From Daucus carota subsp. sativus (lineage: Eukaryota; Streptophyta; Magnoliopsida; Apiales; Apiaceae): a stretch of DNA of 64,000 nucleotides. The notes under the pieces were generated by a model, which saw only the letters and a program-made list of their open reading frames with translations, did no database searches and was not told the origin of the DNA. The DNA lies in NCBI RefSeq assembly GCF_001625215.2, contig NC_030382.2, positions 49,565,364 through 49,629,363 on the forward strand, read 5' to 3'. Within the stretch, counting starts at the first letter, position 1, and each line of letters begins with the position of its first letter. Shown here in pieces: positions 22,557-32,793 of the stretch. Both the position numbers and the translations under genes were made by a program.

Positions 22557-23081
22557 ATGATCAACACCAACACCACCATTCATATCATGGCCTTAGACGG
22601 CATAGTGAACGTCAACTCCCTCTTCACCTTAGCCCTCTTCCTCGGCCTGGCCTTCAATCCATCCGATACAACCTACACCCTCGTTGACGCCAAATCCTGC
22701 AGAGCTAGCTCCTCAATGGCGGAGCATCTGGTTTCCTTCCACGTCTACTCGTTCAGCTCATTCCTTTTCTCTAGCCTCATTGCCTCCAGCCTCAAACTAA
22801 CCATAAGAAATGCCAAGGATGGGAACAATGACGTGGAGGTGAACCATGTCGCGCGTGTGAACATGAAGATCCTTAGAGTCGGAATCCTGGCATCTGCGGC
22901 CGGATCAGTGTCTGGCTGTGTCTTCTTGATGCTGGCTTTGGTGAACATGGTTCAGATTAAGCTCGGGATATTGTCTTGTTGGAGCTGGTACACAGTTTCA
23001 GCTATTGCTCCTCTGGTCACATTAGCACCTTTGGCACTTCTCATATACATATGTGTAGTGTTACATGCCTTCACTCGCTAG
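22557..23081 (+). CDS. Four-TM plant membrane protein, MEE60-like
   Basis: This intronless 174-residue protein has four hydrophobic segments near residues 17-34, 62-80, 106-130 and 146-170. The blocks ALDGIVNVNSLFTLALFLGL and FHVYSFSSFLFSSLIA match my memory of the Arabidopsis MEE60 (maternal effect embryo arrest 60) family, a plant-only group without known biochemical function. A polar loop (residues 84-100) separates TM2 from TM3. The start is uncertain: a second Met lies at codon 11 (22587), right before the conserved block. The following glycosyltransferase gene begins 250 bp downstream in the same orientation. Confidence 0.8.
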   Translation: MINTNTTIHIMALDGIVNVNSLFTLALFLGLAFNPSDTTYTLVDAKSCRASSSMAEHLVSFHVYSFSSFLFSSLIASSLKLTIRNAKDGNNDVEVNHVARVNMKILRVGILASAAGSVSGCVFLMLALVNMVQIKLGILSCWSWYTVSAIAPLVTLAPLALLIYICVVLHAFTR

Positions 23082-23328
23082 ACAAAATTTGTAATGAATT
23101 TTTTTAATATAACTCGAAGTCAACTACGAAAACTGATTTCCTGACAAGAATTATTAATTTAGGTTCTTGAGTATTATTTAGGTTATTTCCTACTAGTAAT
23201 TTAAATCCATGTGCAAGTTCACCCAATCCCAAGAAACAGAGCACAATCTTTGATGATCCCTTGAGAACTCTGATCTATTCCTTCTTCACAGATCTCAGTT
23301 TCAATCTCAGTTTCAAGATTCTTGATCA

Positions 23329-24798
23329 ATGGCAAAAGATCAACCCTCAAGTTCAAGATTTCGCTACCTGTGCTACATCCTAGTTTACCTCTCAACGTTC
23401 TCATCCATTACGTTTATCTACTGGTCCTACTCTTCTGATTTCCATGTCGAAAACATGTTCAGAGATGAGCAGCAACAACTCAGCATAGACCTTCTAAGCT
23501 ATCGGTCTGCGTGGAATCATCTCAGTTTTCCATCAACACCGCCACAGAAACTCCTCAAAATAGCCCTGTTTGTCAAGAAATGGGCTATCAAGGGCCGCGC
23601 TGGAGGGCTTGAACGTCACGCATTGACTCTCCACCTTGCGCTTGCGAAACGAGGCCATGAGCTCCATGTGTTCACCACTTCACCTCCAAACACCAGTTTC
23701 CCTGAATACCCGATGATCAAAAGTTTGTTTTTTCACCTCACAAAGCCAACAGCTGCCGGCTATCTCGATCAGGCTTCAGTTTGGAATCAATTTGTGAAGG
23801 AAAATTCAACTGGAAAACCATTTGACGTGGTACACACTGAAAGTGTTGGTTTAAGGTATACAAGATCAAGAAACATAAGCAACCTGGCTGTCAGTTGGCA
23901 CGGAATTGCATATGAGACCATACATACTGATATCATACAAGAGCTTTTACGGAGTCCTGAAGATTCGCAGAATCACGCAATGACGGAAAGGGTTACAAAG
24001 GTTGTTGAAGAGGTTAAGTTTTTTCCAAGCTACGCTCATCATGTGGCTACTAGTGATCATGCTGGAGACATCTTAAGAAGAATCTACATGATACCAGAAG
24101 AACGCGTTCATGTTATTCTCAATGGCATCGATGAAGAGATTTTTAAGCCAGATTTTGACATGGGTAATGATTTTAAAAAGAAGGTTGGAATTTTAGATTC
24201 TAAGAAATTGGTTCTAGGAATTGCAGGGAGGTTAGTTAAAGATAAAGGACACCCTTTGATGCATGAAGCTCTAAAGCAGATTCTCTTGGAGAATTCTACA
24301 TTTCGAGACGATGTGATTGTTCTGGTTGCTGGAGATGGTCCATGGGGTTCCAGATATGAAGATCTAGGGACTAACTTGCTGGTTCTAGGGCCACTTGAAC
24401 AAGCTCAGCTAGCAAGTTTTTACAATGCAATTGACATATTTGTGAATCCGACACTCCGAGCTCAGGGTCTGGATCACACGTTGTTAGAAGCAATTCTTTC
24501 AGGGAAGCCAGTAATGGCTACGAAGGTTGCGAGCATTACAGGGTCTGTGATTGTCGGTGAAGAAGTGGGCTATACGTTTTCACCTACTGTGAGCTCTTTA
24601 AAGGAATCACTTTACAAAGTCTGGAAAGATGGTAAGCAGAACTTACAGCAAAAAGGGGAGTTGTCAAGACAGAGGGGATTGACTCTGTTCACTGCCACTA
24701 AAATGGCAGCTTGCTATGAAAGATTGTTTCAATGCATCTCATATGATGAAAAACAAAATCACGGGTATTGTCTATACAAACCCCGTCCGGTTCACTGA
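23329..24798 (+). CDS. Glycosyltransferase family 4 (GT-B fold), type II membrane protein
   Basis: An intronless 489-residue protein. A single N-terminal membrane anchor at about residues 12-34 suggests Golgi or ER with a lumenal catalytic domain. The N-terminal donor-side half starts near KIALFVKKWAIKGRAGGLER (77-96), the Gly-rich loop of GT4 enzymes, followed by SWHGIAYE (189-196). The C-terminal Glycos_transf_1 half has NGID (265-268), GRLVKDKG (300-307) and GLDHTLLEAILSGKP (380-394). In the family's E-x7-E motif the first Glu is replaced by Gln379, while Glu387 is kept. Homologs are known in plants as uncharacterised UDP-glycosyltransferase-superfamily proteins. The substrate is unknown. 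The start Met is the first in frame and fits a type II anchor. Confidence 0.88.
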   Translation: MAKDQPSSSRFRYLCYILVYLSTFSSITFIYWSYSSDFHVENMFRDEQQQLSIDLLSYRSAWNHLSFPSTPPQKLLKIALFVKKWAIKGRAGGLERHALTLHLALAKRGHELHVFTTSPPNTSFPEYPMIKSLFFHLTKPTAAGYLDQASVWNQFVKENSTGKPFDVVHTESVGLRYTRSRNISNLAVSWHGIAYETIHTDIIQELLRSPEDSQNHAMTERVTKVVEEVKFFPSYAHHVATSDHAGDILRRIYMIPEERVHVILNGIDEEIFKPDFDMGNDFKKKVGILDSKKLVLGIAGRLVKDKGHPLMHEALKQILLENSTFRDDVIVLVAGDGPWGSRYEDLGTNLLVLGPLEQAQLASFYNAIDIFVNPTLRAQGLDHTLLEAILSGKPVMATKVASITGSVIVGEEVGYTFSPTVSSLKESLYKVWKDGKQNLQQKGELSRQRGLTLFTATKMAACYERLFQCISYDEKQNHGYCLYKPRPVH

Positions 24799-25369
24799 CT
24801 AGCAGGTTGATAAGCTAAATCCTAGATTTTTAATTTTCTCAGTAATTATCAATTCAAAAGTTCTCAGGGTACTTAATGAGACAGAACACTGTTGCTACAT
24901 TCCATTACAAAGCTAATCAGGTACTTCTTAAACATGAACGAACATCTATTGCAAATAGTGAAAGCAATCAGGTCAATAGAGACACAAAATATAGTTCTTC
25001 AAGTGTCATCTGCATTTTGTATATACAGGGCATTGCCCAGCAACTAATCTGCTTGGATATTTGTTATTAGCTTATGTTTATTATTAGTGAAGGACCACAG
25101 TTACTCAAAGAGTGCACTCATACAAATTCTAATCCTAACTTTAAACATAGAACTGCATATAACATAAAGTGATCACTGAAAAAGATTATTCAATATCACA
25201 GAATATACCATCTTATTCTTGCATGTTAGTAGCAAGGCATGTCCAAAAGATATATGCTGCTACTATTATTGATGATAAACAAATTCTGCAACAACTTGAA
25301 GGTAAACAATGGTCAAGTTGCATCAGAAAATGAAAGAGAGCAACATCATATGATGGCTTAAGATTACTC
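24799..25369. other. Convergent intergenic region
   Basis: This is the 3' end of the glycosyltransferase gene facing the 3' end of the minus-strand gene at 25370-27518. The short frame at 24876-25070 carries no recognisable features. Confidence 0.5.
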
Positions 25370-27518
25370 TTACCGTCTAATGGAAAAACCAAAAAAGGTA
25401 TAAATGTATATAAAAGAACATGTCTGTTGTACTAACAGGGGAATGTGTGATAAACTCTGCCATCCATTCACACAACCACCTACTAAATACTGCGGCGCTA
25501 TCCATATATCCACAGAAAGTAATCTATAAAGATACGGTCGGCTTGGTAAATTCCCTGCAAGATTCCAGATAGAAACATCATCAAGCCAAGGTATGCGCAC
25601 ATTCATACCGTAAATTTAACGCTCTAATACATTTAAACAAAAATATTGACTTGGTAACATACGACACTGTTTAATATATTTTCTTATTAATAACATCACC
25701 TATTAACCTTGCAATTTTGTAAGGTATAAAAGATCAAGTAAAAAAGATGGTAATGTCAGAAGCTTAGATACCTGGCAAATAAAGGAGAATTCACATGCCT
25801 TCCAGAGACTACTTCTTAATAGTAGACTGATCCTGCATATATTCAAAATTAAGGATCTCGGCACAATTAACATCTGTAGCACTATAATGAATACCAGAAA
25901 CCCGGGTATAAGCTAAGAACGTCAATCCATTATTAAGTACCATACCTTCCCACCATTTAATGGTGGCAGCACCTTCATCTTCAACACTTCTTCCTTCACG
26001 TCTATATCCATTCTCATATTTGTAGTACTTATTCATCAAAAATACTAATCATATCAGTTCTAACTTCAACTCTGCAAACTTGTTAGAACTATCTAAATTA
26101 TTAAGAGCAGAGATGGAGATCCTTTAAATATAAAGACTTACAGTAGGATAGGACTTTGAAGCTTGAGAACTTGAACTTTGGACATACATATCTTCTAGGC
26201 TTCCATAGTATATAGATGAGCTGAGAGGAGATGGATGCACACTTTCTTGCGGAAAAGTTAATTTGTTTTCCTTGTTAGCACCGCTATCCTGGGGAAAACT
26301 CCCTGTTTAAGAATAAAAGTGTGCATATGTCAAAGTCAGTGCCACTACATTATGTCCAGCTTTCTGAGAGTATTAATTTTTCAAACTATAATTCCATGGT
26401 GTAGAAACAAGCAGATATAGATATATAGAATGATTTAGGACTAAAGATATTTTGTGTAAACAATCAAATAAATTTAACACGATAGTCGGCTGATCTTTTC
26501 AGGTCCACAAAGTTGTAAGGATATTATTAAGTATTTCTCTTAACAATTAACATGCATATTATGACCTCAAAACTTAATGACAAGATTAGAACTAATGAAA
26601 TTCAAAGCATACTTGCACAGTTAAAAATTAATTACGCATGACATAAATAGCTACACTAAACATTATAGATTTTATTAACACAAAATTTTAGTTAATCAAC
26701 AGACCTTGGTTACGGTTCCAGGCCTGACTTCCACCGAGACACATAGGCATACGTCTTGTTGGCGCAGAATTTGCGGTGTCGGAATCCTGAAATAACAATG
26801 ATAATAATTGAAATATTCCAAAAGGACCCAGTGCTTTAATCTTTCCGAAATATAAACTTTTCAACTCAGATAAACCTAATCATAATTGAACTTAAAGTAA
26901 ATGCATCCTGCCTAAACTATCGCTCCCACGTACGTGAGAATTGAGATACTAAAGTTACATTGATAAAATTATCATAACTGAATAATCAAATACCAGCACT
27001 TAATAGAATTAAAAAAGCTACATAATTACGGGTCAAAAGCAAGACAACAAGGACTCATACAAGGGGGGCCGGGCCATCAAACAGTTTGGTTCAATCCTGG
27101 CTGTGGTCCCTGAGTAACACAACTTTTTCTACTCAGTGTGAAACATAAATTTCCCAATAAGATCTAACACATAGTATGCAGAATATACTCAATCAAGTTG
27201 ACTAGAATCAACAAAACCTTCTAGTCCCAACAAAAACATAACAACCGATATACAGCACATAACAACTCTTCAGACAAATTTAAGCCAACCCCATTAACAC
27301 ATCAACTCCAAACAACTAATAAATGTTTTACACAATTCAATAATCACGAAAACAAAAAAAAAACAATTAATCAATAAAAGAAACGATGAAATCAAGACCT
27401 TGGGTTTCGATGATAAGAGGGCAAGAACACTCGCAGAATCAGGGTGTTGCTTGATACCGAAAAAATCATCCAACAAGTTCTCTGGAGAAGAAGCCGCTTG
27501 CTTTTCATTGTTCGCCAT
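25370..27518 (-). CDS. Plant-specific small protein of unknown function, five exons
   Basis: The exons read with consistent GT-AG phases are 27518-27399, 26786-26705, 26302-26142, 26027-25946 and 25554-25370. Exon 1 (40 residues) has NLLDDFFGIKQ. Exon 3 has HPSPLSSSIYYGSLEDMYVQ. Exon 4 ends IKWWEG. These blocks recall a plant family with LFG, SSSIYYG and WWxGSLYY motifs and no known function. The first three exons are firm. The exon 4 acceptor (AAG before the YYKYENG codons) and the last exon are less sure, since family members usually end soon after WWxG while this model runs on about 60 residues. The protein shows no membrane segment or signal peptide in the confident part. A TATA-like CTATATACT lies near 27676-27684. 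Confidence 0.6.
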
Positions 27519-27756
27519 TCTTGTGTTTCTATGAGAGCAAAGATGGTGTTAGTAAAACAAGAGATACATATGAATAATAAAATAATAATAAAAAAGGATG
27601 AAGAGGAGAAAGACGGTGGAACCTGGAGAGAAGATTTGGGGAATGAGAAGAGGGATATGCAGATTTATAAAGACAGTATATAGAGACACGCATAGGCCCG
27701 TCAGAGGGAGCCAGCGGTTACACAGTGAATATTTTACTATTTAAGGTTACTTTTTT

Positions 27757-27768
27757 ACACACGTGTGT
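27757..27768. promoter_or_regulatory. G-box (CACGTG) palindrome
   Basis: The 10-12 bp palindrome ACACACGTGTGT contains CACGTG at 27760-27765, about 240 bp upstream of the start codon at 27518. G-boxes bind bZIP and bHLH factors. That it controls this gene is inferred from position only. Confidence 0.45.
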
Positions 27769-27769
27769 A

Positions 27770-28403
27770 TAGTGTACTTTACACGCGTCTTTTACGGTGG
27801 AAATGTTTTACTGCACGCGTTTTTACATGTTTGGGGGCGGTAACTATGGTAACCTAGTGTTGGGTTTACTACAGCTCGCGATCGCCTGCTTTGCATTGTG
27901 TCTAGATACTTCTTTTACATAAATTAATTTATTATTTATATATTTATGATAATAGCTAAAAAGTTCTATTTTCTGTTTGTAACTTGATGTAGATATTTCG
28001 TTATTTCATTTGATCCTGGTTGATTAATTTTTTCTTTTTGTAATAGTTTGGTTCGCACTTATTTCGTTATATTTCGTAACGCTTTTTAAATTCATGTTGT
28101 ATGAAGGTGAAACTATCAAAAAAGATGTTGTTCGCAAGAGTTATGACGTCCAAATTAGAAGAATATTCAAACAAACGATGTAAAAATAAATATGAGATGT
28201 AGTAGTATTGAACAAATAAATGATGCCTATATGAGATGTAATAGTATCGATTTGATTGTCGATCAATAAAACACAATTTTTAGATTGATGATAGGTTATA
28301 GAACTGATGATGGTTTATAAGAAAGGTGTGAATATGGATATATTGAACGTGTATTTTGAAAACGTCCAACATTTATTAGAACGTTATAAAATTAAATACA
28401 GTT

Positions 28404-28444
<41 letters not shown>

Positions 28445-29007
28445 ATATAAGTAACATGGGTTAGTGTTTACCTAACTGGCATTCTTTATTATTAAAGTTG
28501 GGTGTCGTCTTTTCTCCTCGTTTAGAGGCGGTTGAACGACACTGTCAAAATCGATCAATGAAATGTCAAATAGAGTGGAGTCATTAATACATGGTGGCTA
28601 AGAGAGTTTACGTTAGGTCCCTTGAAAGGTACTCCGTATTATAAACGGGGTTGACTAAACGCTCGAAGTTTTGTTATTCTAACCCATCAAGTGGGAAAAA
28701 AAAACCCATCAAGTGGAGTCAAGAGTCTACATTTGATTTATGAACGACTCGAGTCTTCCTACATATCCAACAGTGAATCGACTTGAATTTACGTAGAGTT
28801 TAAATAATTCACTTGAACTTAAAATAATTAATGGATCAGAGAAATACAATAGAATTCATGAATTTTATTAATACATTAAATCTTCTTATAGTTATATAAT
28901 ATATTTTATCTTTTAGACGATTTTAGTTATATATTTATTTTTCTTTCTTTTTGATATGCTTATCCTTAATCTAATCAATTATATATGTGTGTTTCGTTAT
29001 GCAACTA
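27770..29007. other. Intergenic DNA with a (TA)n microsatellite
   Basis: No gene was recognised. A perfect (TA)n run covers about 28409-28441. The short frames here are spurious. Confidence 0.5.
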
Positions 29008-29883
29008 TATATAATCAGAGCCGGGCCTGAGGGTGTGCGGGTTGTTCAATGGAACAGGGCCCTCAAATATTAGGGGCACAATTTTTATGTAGGTGTATAT
29101 ATATGTATGTACAGTTAAAATGAAAAAAATAACAAAAAAAGTAAATTTTATTTTTAAGATTAAAAAATTGTAAATGAAAAAAATTGAAAAGTGTTATACA
29201 CTTCAATATTTTTTAAATGTTATCTTGAATAAGTTATATAAATTCTAAAAAAATATTAATTATATCATAATCATGTTAATAAAAATAAATATTTGTATTG
29301 AAAAATAATTGCATTGAAAATTGTCACAGTTTGATAAAATTCTAATTTAACTACTAACTTCAATAACTTCATTAAAGTTAATTAATTTAACTGCTTATAC
29401 TATTTTTTTTCTTTCTTGATGACCATATGCAGTAATTATATCATTAAAATAATGATTCAATCTTTAGTAACTAATTTATTTTAAATTATATTCATTTTTA
29501 ATTTATACATGCATATATATATATATATTAAATATATATGAAACAAGTAATTAAAATATAAAATGTAGATTATAAAAATAATTTGTTAGAAAATGTAGAC
29601 TAGCTATAATAATATTATTGGTGGGTTTGTTTCAAAAAATGTTAGAAAAATAATTTTCAGATAATTTTATATTATCTATGTATTTGTTTTATTTCTTTAC
29701 AATTTTCAGTTAATTTTTATAATATGAAAAAAATATTTTATGCACTTTAATTGTAATATGATTTTTACAGTTTTGTGTCAATATTTATTATTGCATGTAC
29801 TCGTATATTTTTAGATTATTAGGGCACATTTTTTACATTTCGCACAGGGCACTTCAAATTTCAGGCACGGCCCTGTATATAAT
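29008..29883. mobile_element. hAT-type non-autonomous element with 8-bp duplication
   Basis: The element at 29016-29875 (860 bp) has terminal inverted repeats CAGAGCCGGGCCTGA and, from the other end, CAGGGCCGTGCCTGA (two mismatches in 15). The perfect 8-bp duplication TATATAAT is present at 29008-29015 and 29876-29883. CAGGGCCG...-type ends with an 8-bp duplication are typical of plant hAT transposons. The AT-rich interior shows no transposase frame. Confidence 0.85.
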
Positions 29884-30289
29884 GGGAAGGATTTTGTGAC
29901 CGACTAGCTCAGATGAACACAAGTGTGAGAGAATGCAAGTTGTTGAACAATACATGAAAGCTCAATAATCTGCAGCATGTGTGCTTTTTTATACATACAT
30001 AAGAGTTGTGAAAGCTAAACTGTTCTAGTCCGACAAGCCGGTGTGTGGATAAGGTTGTTGCTCCACTGTTTTTGTTTGGAAAATGCCCAGTGCCCTCACA
30101 ATCACATATATATCCAAAACAGTTCAGACCCTACTGCTTTTTGTCATGCATTTTCTCAGATAAAATTTCTACATCAGACTTCAGACCCTACTGCTTTTTG
30201 TCTTTTCAATATATAATATAGCCCCGGCCCTTGAGATATATCTAAAGATCAATTACATTTTCTGTTCAGATAACATAAAGAAATGCAAT

Positions 30290-30410
30290 ATGTGGTGCCA
30301 AATCAATTTACCTTGCCTGATTTTAAACCAGTTCGAGCTGGCAGGAATTGAACCCTGCTCTCCGGTGACAATCTCCTAATTATTTACCATGGAGGCAACA
30401 ACAAAAATAT
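30290..30410 (-). repeat. tRNA-derived SINE head (candidate)
   Basis: Read on the minus strand, this has GGTTCAATTCC, a good Pol III B-box, inside GCAGGGTTCAATTCCTGCC, which can form a T-arm-like stem. A degenerate A-box-like segment (TGGTAAATAATTAGGAG) lies 20-40 bp before it. No full tRNA cloverleaf can be drawn, so it is more likely a SINE or tRNA relic than a tRNA gene. Confidence 0.4.
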
Positions 30411-30616
30411 CGTGAATTATCCAAAATATACTACTGTATCAATGGGGGCAAGTACCATACGAACAATACCGACATGTACAAAAGCAATGGGTCTGCTTCT
30501 AGTCGCAGAAAGAGGTTCACATATTTAAGGACCCTGGAGCATCTGGGCTTTGTCTTGTATTGATAAGGTCATGGATAAAATTTGAGTGTGTTACATAACA
30601 AATTAATATCCTAATT

Positions 30617-30671
30617 TCATTTTGTTTATATTTTATTAAGGATCATTTTGTTTATATTTTATTAAGGATCT
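30617..30671 (+). repeat. Short tandem duplication (about 26 bp x 2)
   Basis: The unit TCATTTTGTTTATATTTTAT plus TAAGGA is present twice in a row with no differences. Confidence 0.7.
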
Positions 30672-30850
30672 TTCTCCGTAAGAGAAGGTGAGAAAAGTAT
30701 CTGAAAAATATTGACACACCCAAATACCCAATCAGTTTGTGCAGCATGTTTGTCATAATGTAACTGAATTTTATCCATTTTTTAATTTTGTTGACCGGAA
30801 TTTCAAATTTGTAAGATGATGACCATATATTGTATTAATTCATCGCAAAG

Positions 30851-31114
30851 GTGGCTAAGGGCCACTTCTTTGAGGAAAAAAAGCCCAGAAAAGAGTCAGT
30901 TCCTTCAGTATGGAACCAAGTCTCCTTTCGACTGAGAGACAAGGTGTTAAGAGAAGAAACGACAAAAGGCAGAAAGGCTACCACTGATTATAGGATTTTT
31001 AGACCAGTGCATTTGTACTGTGGTTGCCATTTAACGACGGATGGATATGATTATTTGACAGAAAAACCCGAGATATACCAGACAGTCCAGCAAGAGTGTG
31101 AAGGAGATGTGTAG
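30851..31114 (+). CDS. Unrecognised reading frame, possible gene fragment
   Basis: An 87-codon frame whose composition looks protein-like (VWNQVSFRLRDKVLREET; RPVHLYCGCHLTTDGYDYL), unlike the random AT-rich frames nearby. A good acceptor (GCAAAG) lies directly before it, so it could be an exon whose first codon is the GTG-containing boundary. No partner exons or known domain were found. The DNA soon after it (31190-31250) looks SINE-derived. It may be a captured or decayed exon. Confidence 0.3.
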   Translation: MAKGHFFEEKKPRKESVPSVWNQVSFRLRDKVLREETTKGRKATTDYRIFRPVHLYCGCHLTTDGYDYLTEKPEIYQTVQQECEGDV

Positions 31115-31184
31115 AGACTGTAGTTCTTCGGACAGATATAAGTGAAGTTACAAATTCCAGCTTAGCCATAAACAGCCACTACTA

Positions 31185-31255
31185 CAAAAGGCAGAGGTAA
31201 GGTTTGCGTACATCTCACCCTTCCGAGAATATACTATCTGTGTTTGGTTTGATTA
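31185..31255 (+). repeat. SINE 3' fragment (Au/TS-like)
   Basis: The segment GCAGAGGTAAGGTTTGCGTA followed by CATCTCACCCTTCC closely resembles the conserved 3' part of plant Au/TS SINEs (GGTAAGGTCTGCGTACAT, recalled from family consensus). The tRNA-related head is not seen, so only a fragment remains. Confidence 0.5.
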
Positions 31256-31614
31256 AGAGAATAATAATGCTTTAATTTTGACAGAGTGGTATCAACTGAG
31301 ATGATTCATGTCTACTTTAACACCAAATTCAGAATTCCCCTAGTCAGGGTGACGATTGAAATGCAAGCTTAACGATAACCTTATAACACTTATAGCAGTA
31401 GTAGTGTAGATTTATACAAAATATTAAAAATACGCAATATTTCAAGATCTGGAAAAGAAAACACTTCAGTGGGAATAAAATAACTGTAGGAGAATCAGGA
31501 CAGTGTCCTCATACAAGCAGAAGAACAAAATAATGATAAAAAGATTGTACGAGAAATGTCGACATAATGAGCTCATTTCTCAGCAGAGATTCCGAATTGT
31601 ACATTTCCCTTTTC

Positions 31615-31622
31615 TATATAAA
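31615..31622 (+). promoter_or_regulatory. TATA box ahead of the long hairpin
   Basis: TATATAAA preceded by CTTTTC is a near-ideal plant TATA box. It lies about 255 bp upstream of the hairpin at 31871-32119 on the same strand, a spacing common for MIRNA primary transcripts. Use as a promoter is inferred. Confidence 0.45.
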
Positions 31623-31870
31623 CACACATGTGCTATGTTTATTCTTCATGCACCATCAAGATCAAGTTTAATTTTGATTACACAAGGTTACCTAGGAAGA
31701 AAGGCCTGGAAATGAAGATTGGAAGATCTTCGAAGCTCGATGTTGTATACATTATCTACATCTCATTTCTGTTGTATTTTGATAGGTAGTCAGCCTCATA
31801 TATATGCAACTCATGCATGTATTGCAGCTACTGATAGCTCAATGTCTAGCGTAGATCCTTCTTAATTTAT

Positions 31871-32119
31871 AAGCCTTGTTGCAGCAGCCTCTCGAGGCGT
31901 GCTCCCCGGCAAAACCTCCCATCTGTTGTGCCAAATGCTGATAGTAGTTCCCAGCACAATCACAGAAAAAATAAGTGTGCAAATCAAGGCAGTTATATAG
32001 AGGAATTTTGACTTGATATGCACACTTATTTTCTCTGTGATTGTGATGGGAGCTACTATCGACATTTTGTGCTGACATCTGGGAGATTTTGACGGAAGGC
32101 TGGTTATGCAACAAGGCTT
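31871..32119 (+). ncRNA. Long imperfect hairpin, candidate MIRNA precursor
   Basis: The left arm 31871-31990 and right arm 32010-32119 pair across a 19-nt loop. The loop-proximal 56 bp (31935-31990 against 32010-32065) match at about 49 of 56 positions. CACAATCACAGA, AAATAAGTGTGCA and GATAGTAG appear in the left arm and their reverse complements in the right. The distal halves are more diverged but still share AAGCCTTGTTGCA and CAAAA-CTCCCA. I match no conserved plant miRNA (not miR156, 171, 172, 397, 398, 399 or 408). It could be a young MIRNA, an inverted-duplication siRNA locus or a foldback MITE. No target duplication is visible at its ends. Confidence 0.55.
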
Positions 32120-32793
32120 GAGGAGGGTTTTGTCAGATGAACAAGGCTCTCAAAATACGTACATGAGTAGCATACGTGAATGAAGACCAAAATATGATTC
32201 GGTCTTCACAAAGTCTCTGTTCTTGTGAAGCTGACACAGAGATACTGTTGAAGAAAGGTGTAATAGAGTATAAATGTATAAATAATAACCTTGCACTATT
32301 TAAGAATATGTAATATTGTAAAAACATAGGTACTTATTTGGAGTACTGCATAATAAATATCAATTATAAGAATGAAGTTCTTCCCCGTTGAAATATAGCA
32401 TAAGATCCATTTGAGGCCTTTTTCTAACACCTTAAGGTTTTAAATGGACTAGTTCTTAACAAGCATCACAGATGGTCCAATCAAACAGAGTTGGTGTAAT
32501 ATCAACAAGGAAGGGAATGACAGTTATAAGTTATAACTAGTCTGGATGTTAGGTAAAACAAAATTTTGATTTGTTCCAGCTTAAATTAGAAGCAAGTTGT
32601 AAGTTGTAAAGTTGTTGCTGATCAAATGTGCTAATACGAACTTGCAAGCAAACGTGTAATCATTTTATTAAATGTAACTTTCATCATATACATACAGGCA
32701 AGCATGCATGCACACCGTGACAACACTAGTTTCATTAGGAGATTCACCACACAGGAGTGGCGTTTTATTATTGGAACCTTGATTCAGTACGAC

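Noticed and set aside
30318-30404. True tRNA gene on the minus strand
   Set aside because: Only the T-arm is credible; no acceptor or anticodon stem can be paired.
31839-32114. Minus-strand small proteins over the hairpin
   Set aside because: The frames run through both hairpin arms and the loop, so the repeat structure explains them better than coding.
31871-32119. Hairpin as a copy of a conserved miRNA (TGATTGTG resembles the start of miR171)
   Set aside because: Beyond the first few bases it does not match miR171 or other conserved families.
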